Shown: positions 53,809-62,154, numbered from the stretch's first letter. The stretch is 64,000 nt of DNA from Chitinibacter sp046530675 (GCF_046530675.1 NZ_CP172558.1:1-64000), one strand, 5' to 3'. Numbers and translations: made by a program. The notes: generated by a model from the letters alone, not told the origin.

Positions 53809-55398
53809 TCAGCTGACATTCTTCAACTGCGCCCAATCCAATTCAAACCGCGCCAGATATTTGCGTAGCCGGTCGGCGTCGTTGCTTTTGGCTTTTTCCT
53901 GCCGCGAGATATTGAACAAGCGCCGCCCGGCGTCGGAGAGCGAATCGGCGGCCTGGCACACCTGAATCACTCGCTCCAGCTGCAGCCGGTCAAACAGGTC
54001 AAGCTCGCTGGCACGCTCACCCAGCACCGCATCGACCACGCCCGGCGAGCTAACTTGCCAGGACAGGCGCAGCCGATCGATTTCCTCATCGGCCTGCGTC
54101 AGCGTAATGCGACCATTTTCCGCCAGCGTCGCCATCCGCGTCACTGCAGCAGACAGCTCGCGAAAATTACCCGACCATTTCGCGTCTGACGAAGCGGCAA
54201 ATTTCAGAAAACGCTGTCGAGCTTCCGAATTAAATCGCACTTGCTCGCCGTGCTCTTTGGCAAAGCGGAGCAATTCAAAATCCAGATTGGGCTCCAGATC
54301 TTCGGCACGATCAGCCAGCCCCGGCAGCTCGTACAGCCATAAATTAATCCGCGCGTACAAATCCTCACGGAATCGGCCCTCTGCTACCCACTGCTTCAAA
54401 TCGCGCACCGTCCCGGCAATCAGCTGAAAATCGCTGGCGACTTCTTTATCGCTGCCAAAGGGGAAAAAGCGCTTTTCCTCGATCGCCTTGAGCAGCATGG
54501 CTTGCTCGTCCAGCCCCAGCTCGCCAATTTCGTCCAGAAAAAGCAGCCCGCCGTCAGCGCTGCGCAGCAAGCCTGCGCGCTCGGTTTGTGCGCCGGTAAA
54601 TGCGCCTTTGACATGACCGAATAAAGTCGACATCGCGCTATCGCCGCGCAGCGTGGCGCAATTGACCTCGACAAAACGCCCGTTGATTTGATGGCGTGCC
54701 ACCTTCATTTCGTAAATCCGCCGTGCCAGAAACGATTTGCCTGCGCCCGTTGGCCCGCAAAGCAGAATCGGCGCTTTCGAGCGGATGGCAACGCGTTCGA
54801 TCTGCTCGATCATCCGGTTAAAGCGCGGATTGCGTGTGGCAATGCCTGATTTTAAAAACGACACCGCTTCGTCGCGCACCTGGGCAAAGCGGCTAGAAAT
54901 TTTGTTGTAACGCGACAAATCCAGATCAATCAGCGTGTATTTGCCCGCCACGCCATCGGTTTCGCGCTTGCGCGGCGGCGAAGTCTGCACCAGCCGCGCA
55001 GGGAAATAACGCGCCTCGGCCAGCAGAAACCAGCAAATCTGCGCCACGTGCGTGCCGGTGGTGATGTGGATCAGATAATCCTCCATCTCAACATCAAACT
55101 CATAGTTGCGCCCAAAATCGTGCAGACAGGCATACACCTCCTCGAAATCCCACGGATCGCTCAGATTCACCTCAACACTCACCACCTCGGTTTCGGGCGA
55201 CACCTGCGCAATATCCTGCTTCAGGCGCTCGAACAGGCTTTTGCTGCGGCTATCGTGCAGTAGCTCGATCCGGTTGATCAGCAAATCATCGTGCTGGCAT
55301 AAGCCGATTGTTGGCCGCCATTTCTCCCAACGCTGACTACCCCGCCCGGCAAAATCCAATACCGTGCCAACAAAGCCAAACACCACTGTGCGCTTCAT
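53809..55398 (-). CDS. rtcR: RtcR, sigma-54 activator of RNA repair genes
   Basis: 529 residues. The N-terminal ~185 residues are the RtcR regulatory (CARF-type) domain. The AAA+ domain has Walker A LCGPTGAGKSFLARRIYE (about 211), the sigma-54 contact loop GAFTGA (about 264) and Walker B GGLLFLDEIGELGLDEQAM. A C-terminal helix-turn-helix follows. It is known to switch on rtc operons after RNA damage, and its CARF domain is thought to sense an RNA-derived ligand. It is divergent from the rtc operon, with a -24/-12 promoter between. Confidence 0.95.
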   Translation of the reverse strand: MKRTVVFGFVGTVLDFAGRGSQRWEKWRPTIGLCQHDDLLINRIELLHDSRSKSLFERLKQDIAQVSPETEVVSVEVNLSDPWDFEEVYACLHDFGRNYEFDVEMEDYLIHITTGTHVAQICWFLLAEARYFPARLVQTSPPRKRETDGVAGKYTLIDLDLSRYNKISSRFAQVRDEAVSFLKSGIATRNPRFNRMIEQIERVAIRSKAPILLCGPTGAGKSFLARRIYEMKVARHQINGRFVEVNCATLRGDSAMSTLFGHVKGAFTGAQTERAGLLRSADGGLLFLDEIGELGLDEQAMLLKAIEEKRFFPFGSDKEVASDFQLIAGTVRDLKQWVAEGRFREDLYARINLWLYELPGLADRAEDLEPNLDFELLRFAKEHGEQVRFNSEARQRFLKFAASSDAKWSGNFRELSAAVTRMATLAENGRITLTQADEEIDRLRLSWQVSSPGVVDAVLGERASELDLFDRLQLERVIQVCQAADSLSDAGRRLFNISRQEKAKSNDADRLRKYLARFELDWAQLKNVS

Positions 55399-55401
55399 AA
55401 G

Positions 55402-55419
55402 TTTATCTTTTTAGATAAA
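55402..55419. promoter_or_regulatory. Candidate RtcR upstream activating site
   Basis: TTTATCT-TTTT-AGATAAA, a perfect 7-bp inverted repeat with a 4-bp spacer, starting 4 bp before the rtcR start codon and about 145 bp upstream of the -24/-12 promoter. This is a normal distance for a sigma-54 enhancer. Binding by RtcR is inferred. GCGATATAATAAGATCG next to it may be a second half. Confidence 0.45.
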
Positions 55420-55546
55420 TAACGATCTTATTATATCGCCATTTTAAGACCAACCCAACCCGGAATTCCCGTAAAAATCCAGACAAATAAAAATATTTTC
55501 ATTAAAAATCATTAACTTGAATAAATTCAACATCCAGAAATCCAGA

Positions 55547-55564
55547 TTGGCACAGCCGTTGCTA
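55547..55564 (+). promoter_or_regulatory. Sigma-54 promoter of the rtc operon
   Basis: TTGGCACAGCCGTTGCTA: GG at 55549-55550 and GC at 55561-55562 have exactly the -24/-12 spacing, and the match to TGGCAC-N5-TTGC is perfect. Transcription should start near 55573, giving an approximately 430-nt untranslated leader before slipin. Confidence 0.88.
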
Positions 55565-55677
55565 CTAATTAGCCATGCAGATCGGCTCTGAACGGCAACA
55601 GGCAGCGGCTCTCACCCCGCTCCGGTACTGCTGGCGTATCGCCAGTGGGTATACCGCCCGATGATCTCCTGCATGAC

Positions 55678-55723
55678 GGTGATGCAATGGTTTGCGTTAT
55701 CCGGGTTCGATTCCCGGTTCACC
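55678..55723 (+). ncRNA. tRNA-like module 1 (acceptor plus T arm, D arm missing)
   Basis: The stem GGTGA (55678-55682) pairs with TCACC (55719-55723). Between them are a small hairpin GCAA-TGGT-TTGC and a perfect T arm CCGGG-TTCGATT-CCCGG. There is no D arm and no 7-nt anticodon loop, so it is not a translational tRNA. It resembles the reduced tRNA mimics of bacterial Y RNAs. Confidence 0.55.
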
Positions 55724-55728
55724 ACCTC

Positions 55729-55794
55729 TGGATAGCTCAGATGGGTAGAGCCTCGGCTAAATAGCCGATTGTCGCGGGTTCGACTCCCGCTCCA
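55729..55794 (+). ncRNA. tRNA-like module 2 (D, anticodon-like and T arms, short acceptor)
   Basis: TGGA/TCCA forms a 4-bp acceptor. Then TA, D arm GCTC-AGATGGGTA-GAGC, anticodon-like arm TCGGC-TAAATA-GCCGA with a six-base loop, TTGTC, and T arm GCGGG-TTCGACT-CCCGC. The truncated acceptor and unusual loop argue against a working tRNA. It begins 5 nt after module 1. Confidence 0.6.
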
Positions 55795-56003
55795 CGCCTG
55801 CAAAGGCATACGAACGTAACACGCTGTACCCGGTGTGGCTTTGAGCTACCGCAGCAATGCCGCCGGTGTCCGGTTCTCCGCACATCAGCGGGAACAACAG
55901 GAAATGCCGCAATCTTGGGCTGCTCCCCTTGTTCCTGCCCATGTTCAGGTCAACCGCACATCCGCACTGCGCTGCAGCCGGGATTCAAACAAGGAGAATA
56001 AAA

Positions 56004-57140
56004 ATGTGGCAACGCTTTCAAGTTAAAAAGAATGAACGTGGCCTGTTGCTGCGCAACGGGGATGTACAAAAACTGCTGGAACCCGGTGAATTTCATCTGT
56101 GGAACTGGCCCAAACGCTATACCTTGCTGACTTTTTCGCTCGACGAGGCCGCCTTTACCCACTCGCTGGCCGATTATCTGTGCCGCAACGAGGCAGCGCT
56201 GGTCGAGACGTATTTCCAGCGTATTGAGCTGGCCGACCACGAAGCGGCGCTACGCTATGAAAATGGCGTACTGGCTGAAATCCTGCTGCCCGGCTCACGC
56301 CAGCTGTACTGGAAAGCCGCCGCGCCACAGACTTTTGAACGCATCGACTTGCGTACGCAATTTGAATTGTCGCCTGCGGTGCTGGCGACGCTGACTCAGG
56401 CCGCGCTACGCGCCAAAACCATACGCAACAACAATACCGTGCTGCAGGTGCAAGTGCCGGAAAGCCATATCGGCCTGCTGCATAGCAATGGCCAATTTCA
56501 ACGCCAGCTCAAGCCGGGGCGTTATGGCTTCTGGCGTTTTGGCCGCGAGCTGACGGTTGAGCTGGTCGATACTCGCCAGCAAACCGTCGAAGTCAGCGGG
56601 CAGGAAATCCTGACCCGGGACAAAGTCTCCTTGCGGCTCAATCTGGCGGCCAACTGGCAGTTCACCGATATCGAGCTGGCGTTTACCCAACTGCCCAAGC
56701 CTGTGGATTTTCTGTACCGCGAATTGCAGTTTGGCTTGCGCGCTGCGGTAGGCACCCGCACGCTGGACGAATTGCTGGAAAACAAGCAACTGATTGATGA
56801 TGTCGTCGCTGCACATATGCGCACCCGGCTGGCCGGATTGGGGCTGTGCGTTCACAGCGTGGGCGTGAAAGACATCGTGCTGCCCGGTGAAATGAAAACG
56901 CTGCTGGCGCAAGTGGTCGAGGCCGAAAAAGCCGCGCAGGCCAATGTGATCCGCCGCCGCGAAGAAACCGGCGCGACGCGTTCGCTGCTCAATACCGCCA
57001 AAGTGATGGAAGACAATCCAACCGCGCTACGGCTGAAAGAGCTGGAAACACTGGAAAAACTGGCCGAACGGATAGACAAAATCTCTGTTTTTGGCGGGTT
57101 TGATCAATTGCTCAATGGCATGATCAAGCTAGGTAAATAA
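56004..57140 (+). CDS. Slipin (SPFH/stomatin-like) protein of the rtc operon
   Basis: 378 residues from the ATG at 56004, preceded by AAGGAG; the longer open frame upstream runs through the structured leader and is not coding. Two N-terminal segments (RFQVKKNERGLLLRNGDVQKLLEPG and the similar VPESHIGLLHSNGQFQRQLKPG, in overlapping motifs) precede the SPFH domain (RDKVSLRLNLAANWQF, FLYRELQFGLRAAVGTRTLDELL) and an Ala/Glu-rich coiled tail (VVEAEKAAQANVIRRREE). Slipins are frequent first genes of RtcR-controlled operons; the molecular role there is unsettled. No transmembrane helix is evident. Confidence 0.85.
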   Translation: MWQRFQVKKNERGLLLRNGDVQKLLEPGEFHLWNWPKRYTLLTFSLDEAAFTHSLADYLCRNEAALVETYFQRIELADHEAALRYENGVLAEILLPGSRQLYWKAAAPQTFERIDLRTQFELSPAVLATLTQAALRAKTIRNNNTVLQVQVPESHIGLLHSNGQFQRQLKPGRYGFWRFGRELTVELVDTRQQTVEVSGQEILTRDKVSLRLNLAANWQFTDIELAFTQLPKPVDFLYRELQFGLRAAVGTRTLDELLENKQLIDDVVAAHMRTRLAGLGLCVHSVGVKDIVLPGEMKTLLAQVVEAEKAAQANVIRRREETGATRSLLNTAKVMEDNPTALRLKELETLEKLAERIDKISVFGGFDQLLNGMIKLGK

Positions 57141-57142
57141 GG

Positions 57143-57190
57143 GGTATGTGCCTGTAGGCATTTCCCAAAAAAAGCTACAACAATATACCC
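57143..57190. repeat. 48-bp GGTAT/ATACCC repeat
   Basis: Starts GGTATGTGCCTGTAGGC, the exact reverse complement of the right-arm consensus seen in other copies; ends ATATACCC. 48 bp, located 2 nt after the slipin TAA and ending 16 bp before the rtcB ATG. Confidence 0.85.
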
Positions 57191-57206
57191 CTAAAGAGGA
57201 AAGATC

Positions 57207-58427
57207 ATGAGTAAGTTTGATATTCTGCAAGTACAAAACGGTAAGCCCATCAAGCTGTGGACCAGCGGTGTTCCGGTTGAAGATGAAGCGCGCGAGCAAC
57301 TGATCAACACCGCCAAGATGCCATTTATTTTCAAGCATCTGGCCGTCATGCCTGACGTGCATCTGGGGAAAGGATCCACCATCGGTAGCGTGATCCCGAC
57401 GCACGGTGCGATTATTCCGGCTGCCGTTGGTGTTGATATCGGCTGCGGAATGATGGCCGCGCGCACCACGCTGACGGCTAGCGACCTGCCCGACAATCTG
57501 GCCGGATTGCGTTGCGCGATTGAAGCTGCCGTGCCGCATGGCCGCACGACTGGGCGTGGACAACGTGATAAAGGTTCGTGGGATACGCCGCCCGCGACGG
57601 TCGACGCGATGTGGGGTGAGTTGCATGAAGGCTTCCAGCGCATTACCGATAAATACCCGCGCTTGAAAAACACCAATAACCATAAACACCTAGGGACTTT
57701 GGGAACGGGAAATCACTTTATCGAGGTGTGCCTGGACGAAGAAAACCGCGTCTGGTTTATGTTGCACTCGGGATCGCGCGGCGTGGGTAATGCGATTGGA
57801 ACGCACTTTATCGAGCTGGCGCAGGCCGATATGCGATCACACATCGCCAACCTACCACACCGCGATCTGGCTTACTTTACCGAAGGTAGCCAACATTTTG
57901 ACGACTACGTGGAAGCCGTGGGTTGGGCACAAGATTTCGCGCGTCGCAACCGTCTGGTGATGATGCAAAACGTCATCGCTGCAGCACGAAAAATCATCAC
58001 CAAACCCTTTGCCGCCGACGTTGAAGCGGTGAACTGCCACCATAACTATGTGCAAAAAGAAACGCATTTCGGCAGCGAAGTGCTGGTGACGCGCAAAGGC
58101 GCGGTGTCTGCGCAGAAAGGCCAACTGGGGATTATTCCGGGCTCGATGGGCGCGAAAAGCTTTATCGTTCGCGGACTGGGAAATGAAGAAGCATTTTGCT
58201 CATGCAGCCACGGCGCAGGCCGCACGATGAGCCGTACCAAGGCGCAGAAACTGTTTACCGTCGAAGATCAGATCAAAGCCACCGCACACGTCGAATGCCG
58301 CAAAGACGCCGACGTGATCGACGAAATCCCGATGGCGTACAAAGACATCGACGCCGTGATGGCAGCGCAATCGGATTTGGTTGAGGTGGTGCATACGCTG
58401 CGTCAGGTGGTGTGTGTGAAGGGGTAA
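57207..58427 (+). CDS. rtcB: RNA-splicing ligase RtcB
   Basis: 406 residues, RtcB1 type. Metal and GTP site motifs: DVHLGKGSTIGSVIPTHGAI, GVDIGCGMMAART, GTGNHFIEVCLDE, HSGSRGVGNAIGTHF, CHHNYVQKE and the guanylylated His in CSHGAGRTMSRTKAQK. It joins 2',3'-cyclic phosphate or 3'-phosphate RNA ends to 5'-OH ends using GTP and Mn2+. AGAGGAAAG precedes the ATG. It is preceded by slipin and followed by an ankyrin-type gene and the RlaP/rtcA pair. Confidence 0.96.
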   Translation: MSKFDILQVQNGKPIKLWTSGVPVEDEAREQLINTAKMPFIFKHLAVMPDVHLGKGSTIGSVIPTHGAIIPAAVGVDIGCGMMAARTTLTASDLPDNLAGLRCAIEAAVPHGRTTGRGQRDKGSWDTPPATVDAMWGELHEGFQRITDKYPRLKNTNNHKHLGTLGTGNHFIEVCLDEENRVWFMLHSGSRGVGNAIGTHFIELAQADMRSHIANLPHRDLAYFTEGSQHFDDYVEAVGWAQDFARRNRLVMMQNVIAAARKIITKPFAADVEAVNCHHNYVQKETHFGSEVLVTRKGAVSAQKGQLGIIPGSMGAKSFIVRGLGNEEAFCSCSHGAGRTMSRTKAQKLFTVEDQIKATAHVECRKDADVIDEIPMAYKDIDAVMAAQSDLVEVVHTLRQVVCVKG

Positions 58428-58477
58428 CAGCCCACGTTGTTGAGTAAATTGCCAATCAAAAAAGTGAACATTTTGAC

Positions 58478-59863
58478 ATGAACAACTTATTGAATATGGT
58501 GTACCAAAATGCGCCTGATTTGCCTCACGAAATTTTTCGTTTGACCAATGCAGGTGCCGATCCGAATGTTATTACCCAGTATGGCGAATCGCCCTTGCGA
58601 ATCGCGCTCAGGAATGGGCGCTTAGATGCCATTCGTGTATTGCTCGACGCAGGTGCAGATGAGCGCCAGCTGGGTTGGAGTGAGCTGCATCGCCTCGTTG
58701 CTTTTGGCACGATAGGGCAAATTAAAGCGCAGCTACAACAGCATGGTGGACGCGATGAGCGGGATTATTGGGAGCACACGCCTTTTTTATTGGCGGTAAG
58801 TTTGGGAGATCAGGCCAAAGCTGCATTTTTGCTCGCGATGGGTTGCCAAATTGAGGAACGTGGTCGTTGTGCTAAGAGCGCACTTCAGTATGCCGCTCAG
58901 CAGGGAAATCTCAATATGCTGGCATGGCTATTGGCGGCTGGGCATGAGATTGACGCGGTCGATGATTTTGGCGGGACGGCTCTGATGGAAGCGACAGAGT
59001 GCGATCAAGCTGCAGCAGTCAGATTTCTGCTCGCGCAAGGGGCGAACTGGCGGCGTGAAAACCATATTCCGCAACGCGCGATACATTACGCACGGAGCAA
59101 AGCCGTGATTGAAGCCTTGCATAAGACGGGTGAATCCTTATCGGTGCTGGATGGCGAGCAGTTGGGTATTTTTTTAAGCTTGGAGCGTGCAGCGGAGCTG
59201 CAAGCACGCAAAGTTGAATTTCAGCAAGCCGCGACCCGTGAATTTGGTGTTAGCAATGCCGAGCTGACTAATCACCCGTTTTGGTTAGAGATGATCCGTA
59301 CTGGCGTGAATGCCTGGCATGCGCGCAATCACTATGAGATGCGTGATTTCCCAAAACCAGTTTGGTGCTTTGATCGGTTTGGCCGTACGGTGAATCGTTT
59401 GCCTGATGGACGGGTGGTGGTGATTGCGGGCGAGCACGAAGATTATTACGACCCCGATTTTTGCATTTACAACGATGTGGTGGTCTTTCATCCCAGTAGC
59501 AAAATTGAGATATACAGCTACCCAGAGGGTGTTTTTCCACCAACCGATTTTCATACTGCGACCTTGGTGGATGATGCGCTGTATTTGATTGGCAACCTTG
59601 GCTATGCCAATGCTTGTCAGCCAGTTCAGACACCGGTTTACCGTCTTGATTGCAAAACCATGCGGATTGAACAGGTAAAAACGAAGGGCGATGGGCCGGG
59701 TTGGATTTATCGGCATCAAGCGGAGCTCAAAGCGGGCGTTATTCTAGTGACGAGCGGCAAGCAAATCATCAACGTCCAAGGTGCCCGTGAATATGTCGAT
59801 AACGACGCGACTTGGGCGCTTGATTTGAGAACGCTCAGTTGGCAAAAACTAGCTGATTATTAA
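58478..59863 (+). CDS. Ankyrin-repeat protein with C-terminal beta-propeller-like half
   Basis: 461 residues. Residues about 20-220 hold five or six ankyrin repeats (LTNAGADPNVITQYGESPLR, AIRVLLDAGADERQLGWSEL, GTALMEATECDQAAAVRFLL). From about 285 the protein changes to beta-rich kelch-like blades (WCFDRFGRTVNRLPDGRVVV, HTATLVDDALYLIGNLG, WALDLRTLSWQKLADY). No enzyme motif or signal peptide, so it looks like a cytoplasmic interaction scaffold. It lies inside the rtc operon, 50 bp after rtcB. I know of no assigned role for such a protein in RNA repair. The ribosome site is weak. Confidence 0.8.
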   Translation: MNNLLNMVYQNAPDLPHEIFRLTNAGADPNVITQYGESPLRIALRNGRLDAIRVLLDAGADERQLGWSELHRLVAFGTIGQIKAQLQQHGGRDERDYWEHTPFLLAVSLGDQAKAAFLLAMGCQIEERGRCAKSALQYAAQQGNLNMLAWLLAAGHEIDAVDDFGGTALMEATECDQAAAVRFLLAQGANWRRENHIPQRAIHYARSKAVIEALHKTGESLSVLDGEQLGIFLSLERAAELQARKVEFQQAATREFGVSNAELTNHPFWLEMIRTGVNAWHARNHYEMRDFPKPVWCFDRFGRTVNRLPDGRVVVIAGEHEDYYDPDFCIYNDVVVFHPSSKIEIYSYPEGVFPPTDFHTATLVDDALYLIGNLGYANACQPVQTPVYRLDCKTMRIEQVKTKGDGPGWIYRHQAELKAGVILVTSGKQIINVQGAREYVDNDATWALDLRTLSWQKLADY

Positions 59864-59934
59864 ACGACTGGATGTATAGCCGTTAATGCAACAACAAGAA
59901 TGGCTCATTTAGGTATATGCAATAGGGGTATGTA

Positions 59935-60725
59935 ATGAAAACTCACTTCAGTCACCCGTTGGATGCTCAGGTTAAGCAGCGAGTCAGCACAGAATTGGCG
60001 GCCATCGAGGCCAAATACCAAGTGCGGATTTTGTACGCTTGCGAGTCGGGCAGCCGTGCCTGGGGCTTTGCCTCACCGGATAGTGATTACGATGTCCGCT
60101 TCGTTTATGTCCACCAGCCGGAATGGTATCTGCGCGTAGAGCAGCAACGCGATGTGATCGAAGTGCCGATTTCAGACGAGCTAGACATCAGCGGTTGGGA
60201 GTTGCGCAAAGCTTTGCAATTGCTTAATGCATCCAATCCAACACTGTTTGAGTGGTTAGCTTCGCCGCTGGTCTATCGAGCCGATGACGACTGGGTCACG
60301 CAAGTGCAGGCCTTGAGCGCTTCATTTTTCTCGCCGCACAAAGGCTACTGGCATTACGTGAGCATGGCGAAAAGAATTTTCGCGGCTATTTGCAAGGAGA
60401 AACGGTGCGCTTGAAAAAATACCTGTACGTGTTGCGCCCGCTGCTGGCGGCGCAATGGGTCGCCGAAGGTCGGGGCATTGCGCCGATGCGCTTTGCAGAC
60501 TTGGTGGATACCTTGATTACTGAACCTGCCTTGCACGCAGAAATCAATCAATTGCTGGCAATCAAAATGGCAGCCAATGAAGCAGAACATGGCCCACGGT
60601 TTACGCGCATTCATGATTTTATCGTGCAACGCCTGCATCAGCCCGAGCCTGCCGACTTACCACGCCGGGATTGCGATCTGCAGCAACTCGATCGCATCTT
60701 GCTGGCAACGGCACTAAATCAATAG
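59935..60725 (+). pseudogene. RlaP nucleotidyltransferase (RNA ligase-associated), single-base frameshift
   Basis: The first frame (59935-60414, 159 codons) has the polymerase-beta-type motif CESGSRAWGFASPDSDYDVRFVY in overlapping form (Gly-Ser, then Asp-x-Asp). The second frame (from about 60379 to 60725) continues YLQGETVRLKKYLYVLRPLL and the helical tail. Adding one base near 60373-60378 (AAAAGAATTTT) joins them into a normal ~263-residue RlaP with MAKRNFRGYLQGE. RlaP proteins travel with rtcB/rtcA. It is either a real mutation or an assembly error at a short A run. The catalytic half remains intact upstream of the shift. Confidence 0.8.
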
Positions 60726-60772
60726 GTATAGACTTGAAAGCATTGCTAGTCATTGCTTTCAAAGCCATACCC
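60725..60772. repeat. 48-bp GGTAT/ATACCC repeat
   Basis: Starts GGTATAGACT on the last base of the RlaP TAG stop, ends CCATACCC; 48 bp. Inner arms TTGAAAGCA and TGCTTTCAA form a good hairpin. It ends 16 bp before the rtcA ATG. Confidence 0.8.
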
Positions 60773-60788
60773 AAGGAATAGAAGAATA

Positions 60789-61814
60789 ATGTTACAACTT
60801 GATGGAGCGACCGGCGGTGACCAGATTTTGCGTAGCGCGCTGACGCTTTCGATGATCACAGGTCAAGCATTTCAGATTAAAAATATCCGCGCCAAGCGCC
60901 CCAAACCCGGCTTGCTGCGCCAGCACTTAACTGCCGTTGAAGCGGCAGCGGCGATTTGCGGTGCACAGATGACGGGCGCCCAAATCGGCTCGACATCACT
61001 CAGCTTCAAGCCCGGCGCGATTCGCGCTGGCGATTACCGTTTTGCGATTGGTACGGCGGGAAGCTGCACGCTGGTGTTGCAAACCGTGTTGCCTGCACTA
61101 TGGTTTGCTAAACCGACGTTTGCGGATGCACCAAGCAGCGTGACCGTCTCCGGCGGGACGCACAATAAAGCCGCGCCGCCAGCCGATTTTCTAATTCGGG
61201 TCTGGCAGCCGCTGATGGCGCGTATGGGCGTTCAGCAAGAAATCACGCTGAATCGGCACGGCTTTTATCCGGCGGGCGGCGGCGAAATCGCGGCAACGGT
61301 GTCACCATGCAAATCATTGCAGGGCTTTGATTTGTGCCAGCGCGGTGCTTTGCGCCAAATCAGCGCCACGGCGCTGATCGCTGGCGTTCCAGCCAAAGTC
61401 GCGCAGCGTGAGCTCGCCGAAATCGAGCAAAAAATCGCTGGCGTCAGCACTGCGATACGTGGGCTGAGTAATGATCAAGGCCCCGGCAATGCGGTGCTGA
61501 TTGAAATCGAGCATGAAAATATCACCGAAATGTTCACCAGCTTTGGCGAAAAAGGCGTCAGTGCCGAATCGGTTGGCACGCAAGTGGCCAATCAGGCTTT
61601 GCGTTACCTGCACAGCGGAGCAGCAGTCGGCGAATTTCTGGCTGATCAACTGGTGCTGGCTTTGGCGCTGGCCGGATCAGGTCGCTTCACGACAACGCAT
61701 GTGTCATCGCATTTGCTGAGTAATATCGACGTTATCGAGCAATTTTTGCCGGTCAAAATCACACAAACACCGGTGGACGATGGCGTAGAAATTAGCGTCA
61801 ATTTGCTCAATTAA
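60789..61814 (+). CDS. rtcA: RNA 3'-terminal phosphate cyclase
   Basis: 341 residues from the ATG at 60789, after AAGGAATAG. Signature LDGATGGDQILRSALTLSMI at the N-terminus, IRAKRPKPGLLRQHLTAVEA, GSCTLVLQTVLPALWFA, the cyclase motif around HNKAAPPADF, and the catalytic His region THVSSHLLSNIDV (His304/His308). It converts RNA 3'-phosphates to 2',3'-cyclic phosphates with ATP, preparing ends for RtcB. It is the last gene of the plus-strand operon; its stop overlaps the convergent phosphatase-like gene by 8 bp. Confidence 0.95.
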   Translation: MLQLDGATGGDQILRSALTLSMITGQAFQIKNIRAKRPKPGLLRQHLTAVEAAAAICGAQMTGAQIGSTSLSFKPGAIRAGDYRFAIGTAGSCTLVLQTVLPALWFAKPTFADAPSSVTVSGGTHNKAAPPADFLIRVWQPLMARMGVQQEITLNRHGFYPAGGGEIAATVSPCKSLQGFDLCQRGALRQISATALIAGVPAKVAQRELAEIEQKIAGVSTAIRGLSNDQGPGNAVLIEIEHENITEMFTSFGEKGVSAESVGTQVANQALRYLHSGAAVGEFLADQLVLALALAGSGRFTTTHVSSHLLSNIDVIEQFLPVKITQTPVDDGVEISVNLLN

Positions 61815-62154
61815 GGTCAATGATGCCAGCCAGCGATTGCTCCAATAGTTCGATCAACTCTGGGTCCATAAACTGATAATCGTCGGGAATATCGAGCACA
61901 TGGATAGGTTTATTGCTCAGCAAGCGCGTAAATTGCACGCGCAGTCGTGATTGGTGCTTTTCTTCCATCACGCAAATCACATCCGCCCAGCGAATATCGT
62001 CAACCGACACCGTATGCCGCGCATTCGGGCTAGTGCCCGCCGAGCGAGTCAGCAGCTTTGGATGTTTGCGCCAATGCTGCTCGGCCGTCGGGCTGCGCCA
62101 CTGGTTGCGGCTGCAAATAAACAGCACTTTGGTTCGCTCTAATTTTTGTGCCAT
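61807..62154 (-). CDS. Low-molecular-weight tyrosine-phosphatase-like protein (COG4551 type)
   Basis: 115 residues from the ATG at 62152-62154, preceded by AGGGGTG. The phosphatase-like loop LFICSRNQWRSPTAE keeps Cys-x5-Arg-Ser but with the unusual filling Ser-Arg-Asn-Gln-Trp. A downstream IPDDYQFMDPELIELL provides an Asp-rich segment. It belongs to a short family of predicted tyrosine phosphatases distinct from Wzb or ArsC. It follows prfH on the same strand with a 48-bp repeat between, so a role in the PrfH/RtcB2 module is plausible but unproven. Confidence 0.75.
   Translation of the reverse strand: MAQKLERTKVLFICSRNQWRSPTAEQHWRKHPKLLTRSAGTSPNARHTVSVDDIRWADVICVMEEKHQSRLRVQFTRLLSNKPIHVLDIPDDYQFMDPELIELLEQSLAGIIDLN

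Larger units (their letters stand above)
55573..56003 (+). ncRNA. Structured 430-nt leader of the rtc operon (non-coding RNA candidate)
   Basis: No conserved ORF. It contains the hairpin CTGGCG-TAT-CGCCAG (55631-55645), two tandem tRNA-like folds (listed separately) and a long-range pair GGAACAA (55891) / TTGTTCC (55929). Salmonella-type rtc operons carry Y-RNA-like molecules with a tRNA-like module; this leader may be a functional counterpart, although no Ro/TROVE gene is present in the window. The 3' end is unknown; it may be processed from the slipin message. Confidence 0.55.

Noticed and set aside
55648..55695. GGTATACC in the rtc leader as a family member
   Set aside because: No ATACC at 48 bp; it is part of a small local palindrome of the leader RNA.
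55729..55794. Annotation as a functional tRNA gene
   Set aside because: The acceptor stem is only 4 bp, the anticodon-like loop has six bases and no clean CCA-bearing 3' end follows, so a translational tRNA is unlikely; reported as tRNA-like RNA instead.
55857..56003. N-terminal extension of slipin through an upstream in-frame start
   Set aside because: The extension is Cys/His/Pro-rich, has no family character and lies in the structured leader, whereas the ATG at 56004 has a strong AAGGAG site.
59912..59934. Another 48-bp element before RlaP
   Set aside because: GGTATATGCA and GGGGTATG are present but no ATACC lies at the required distance; at best it is a remnant, and the second motif provides the RlaP ribosome site.
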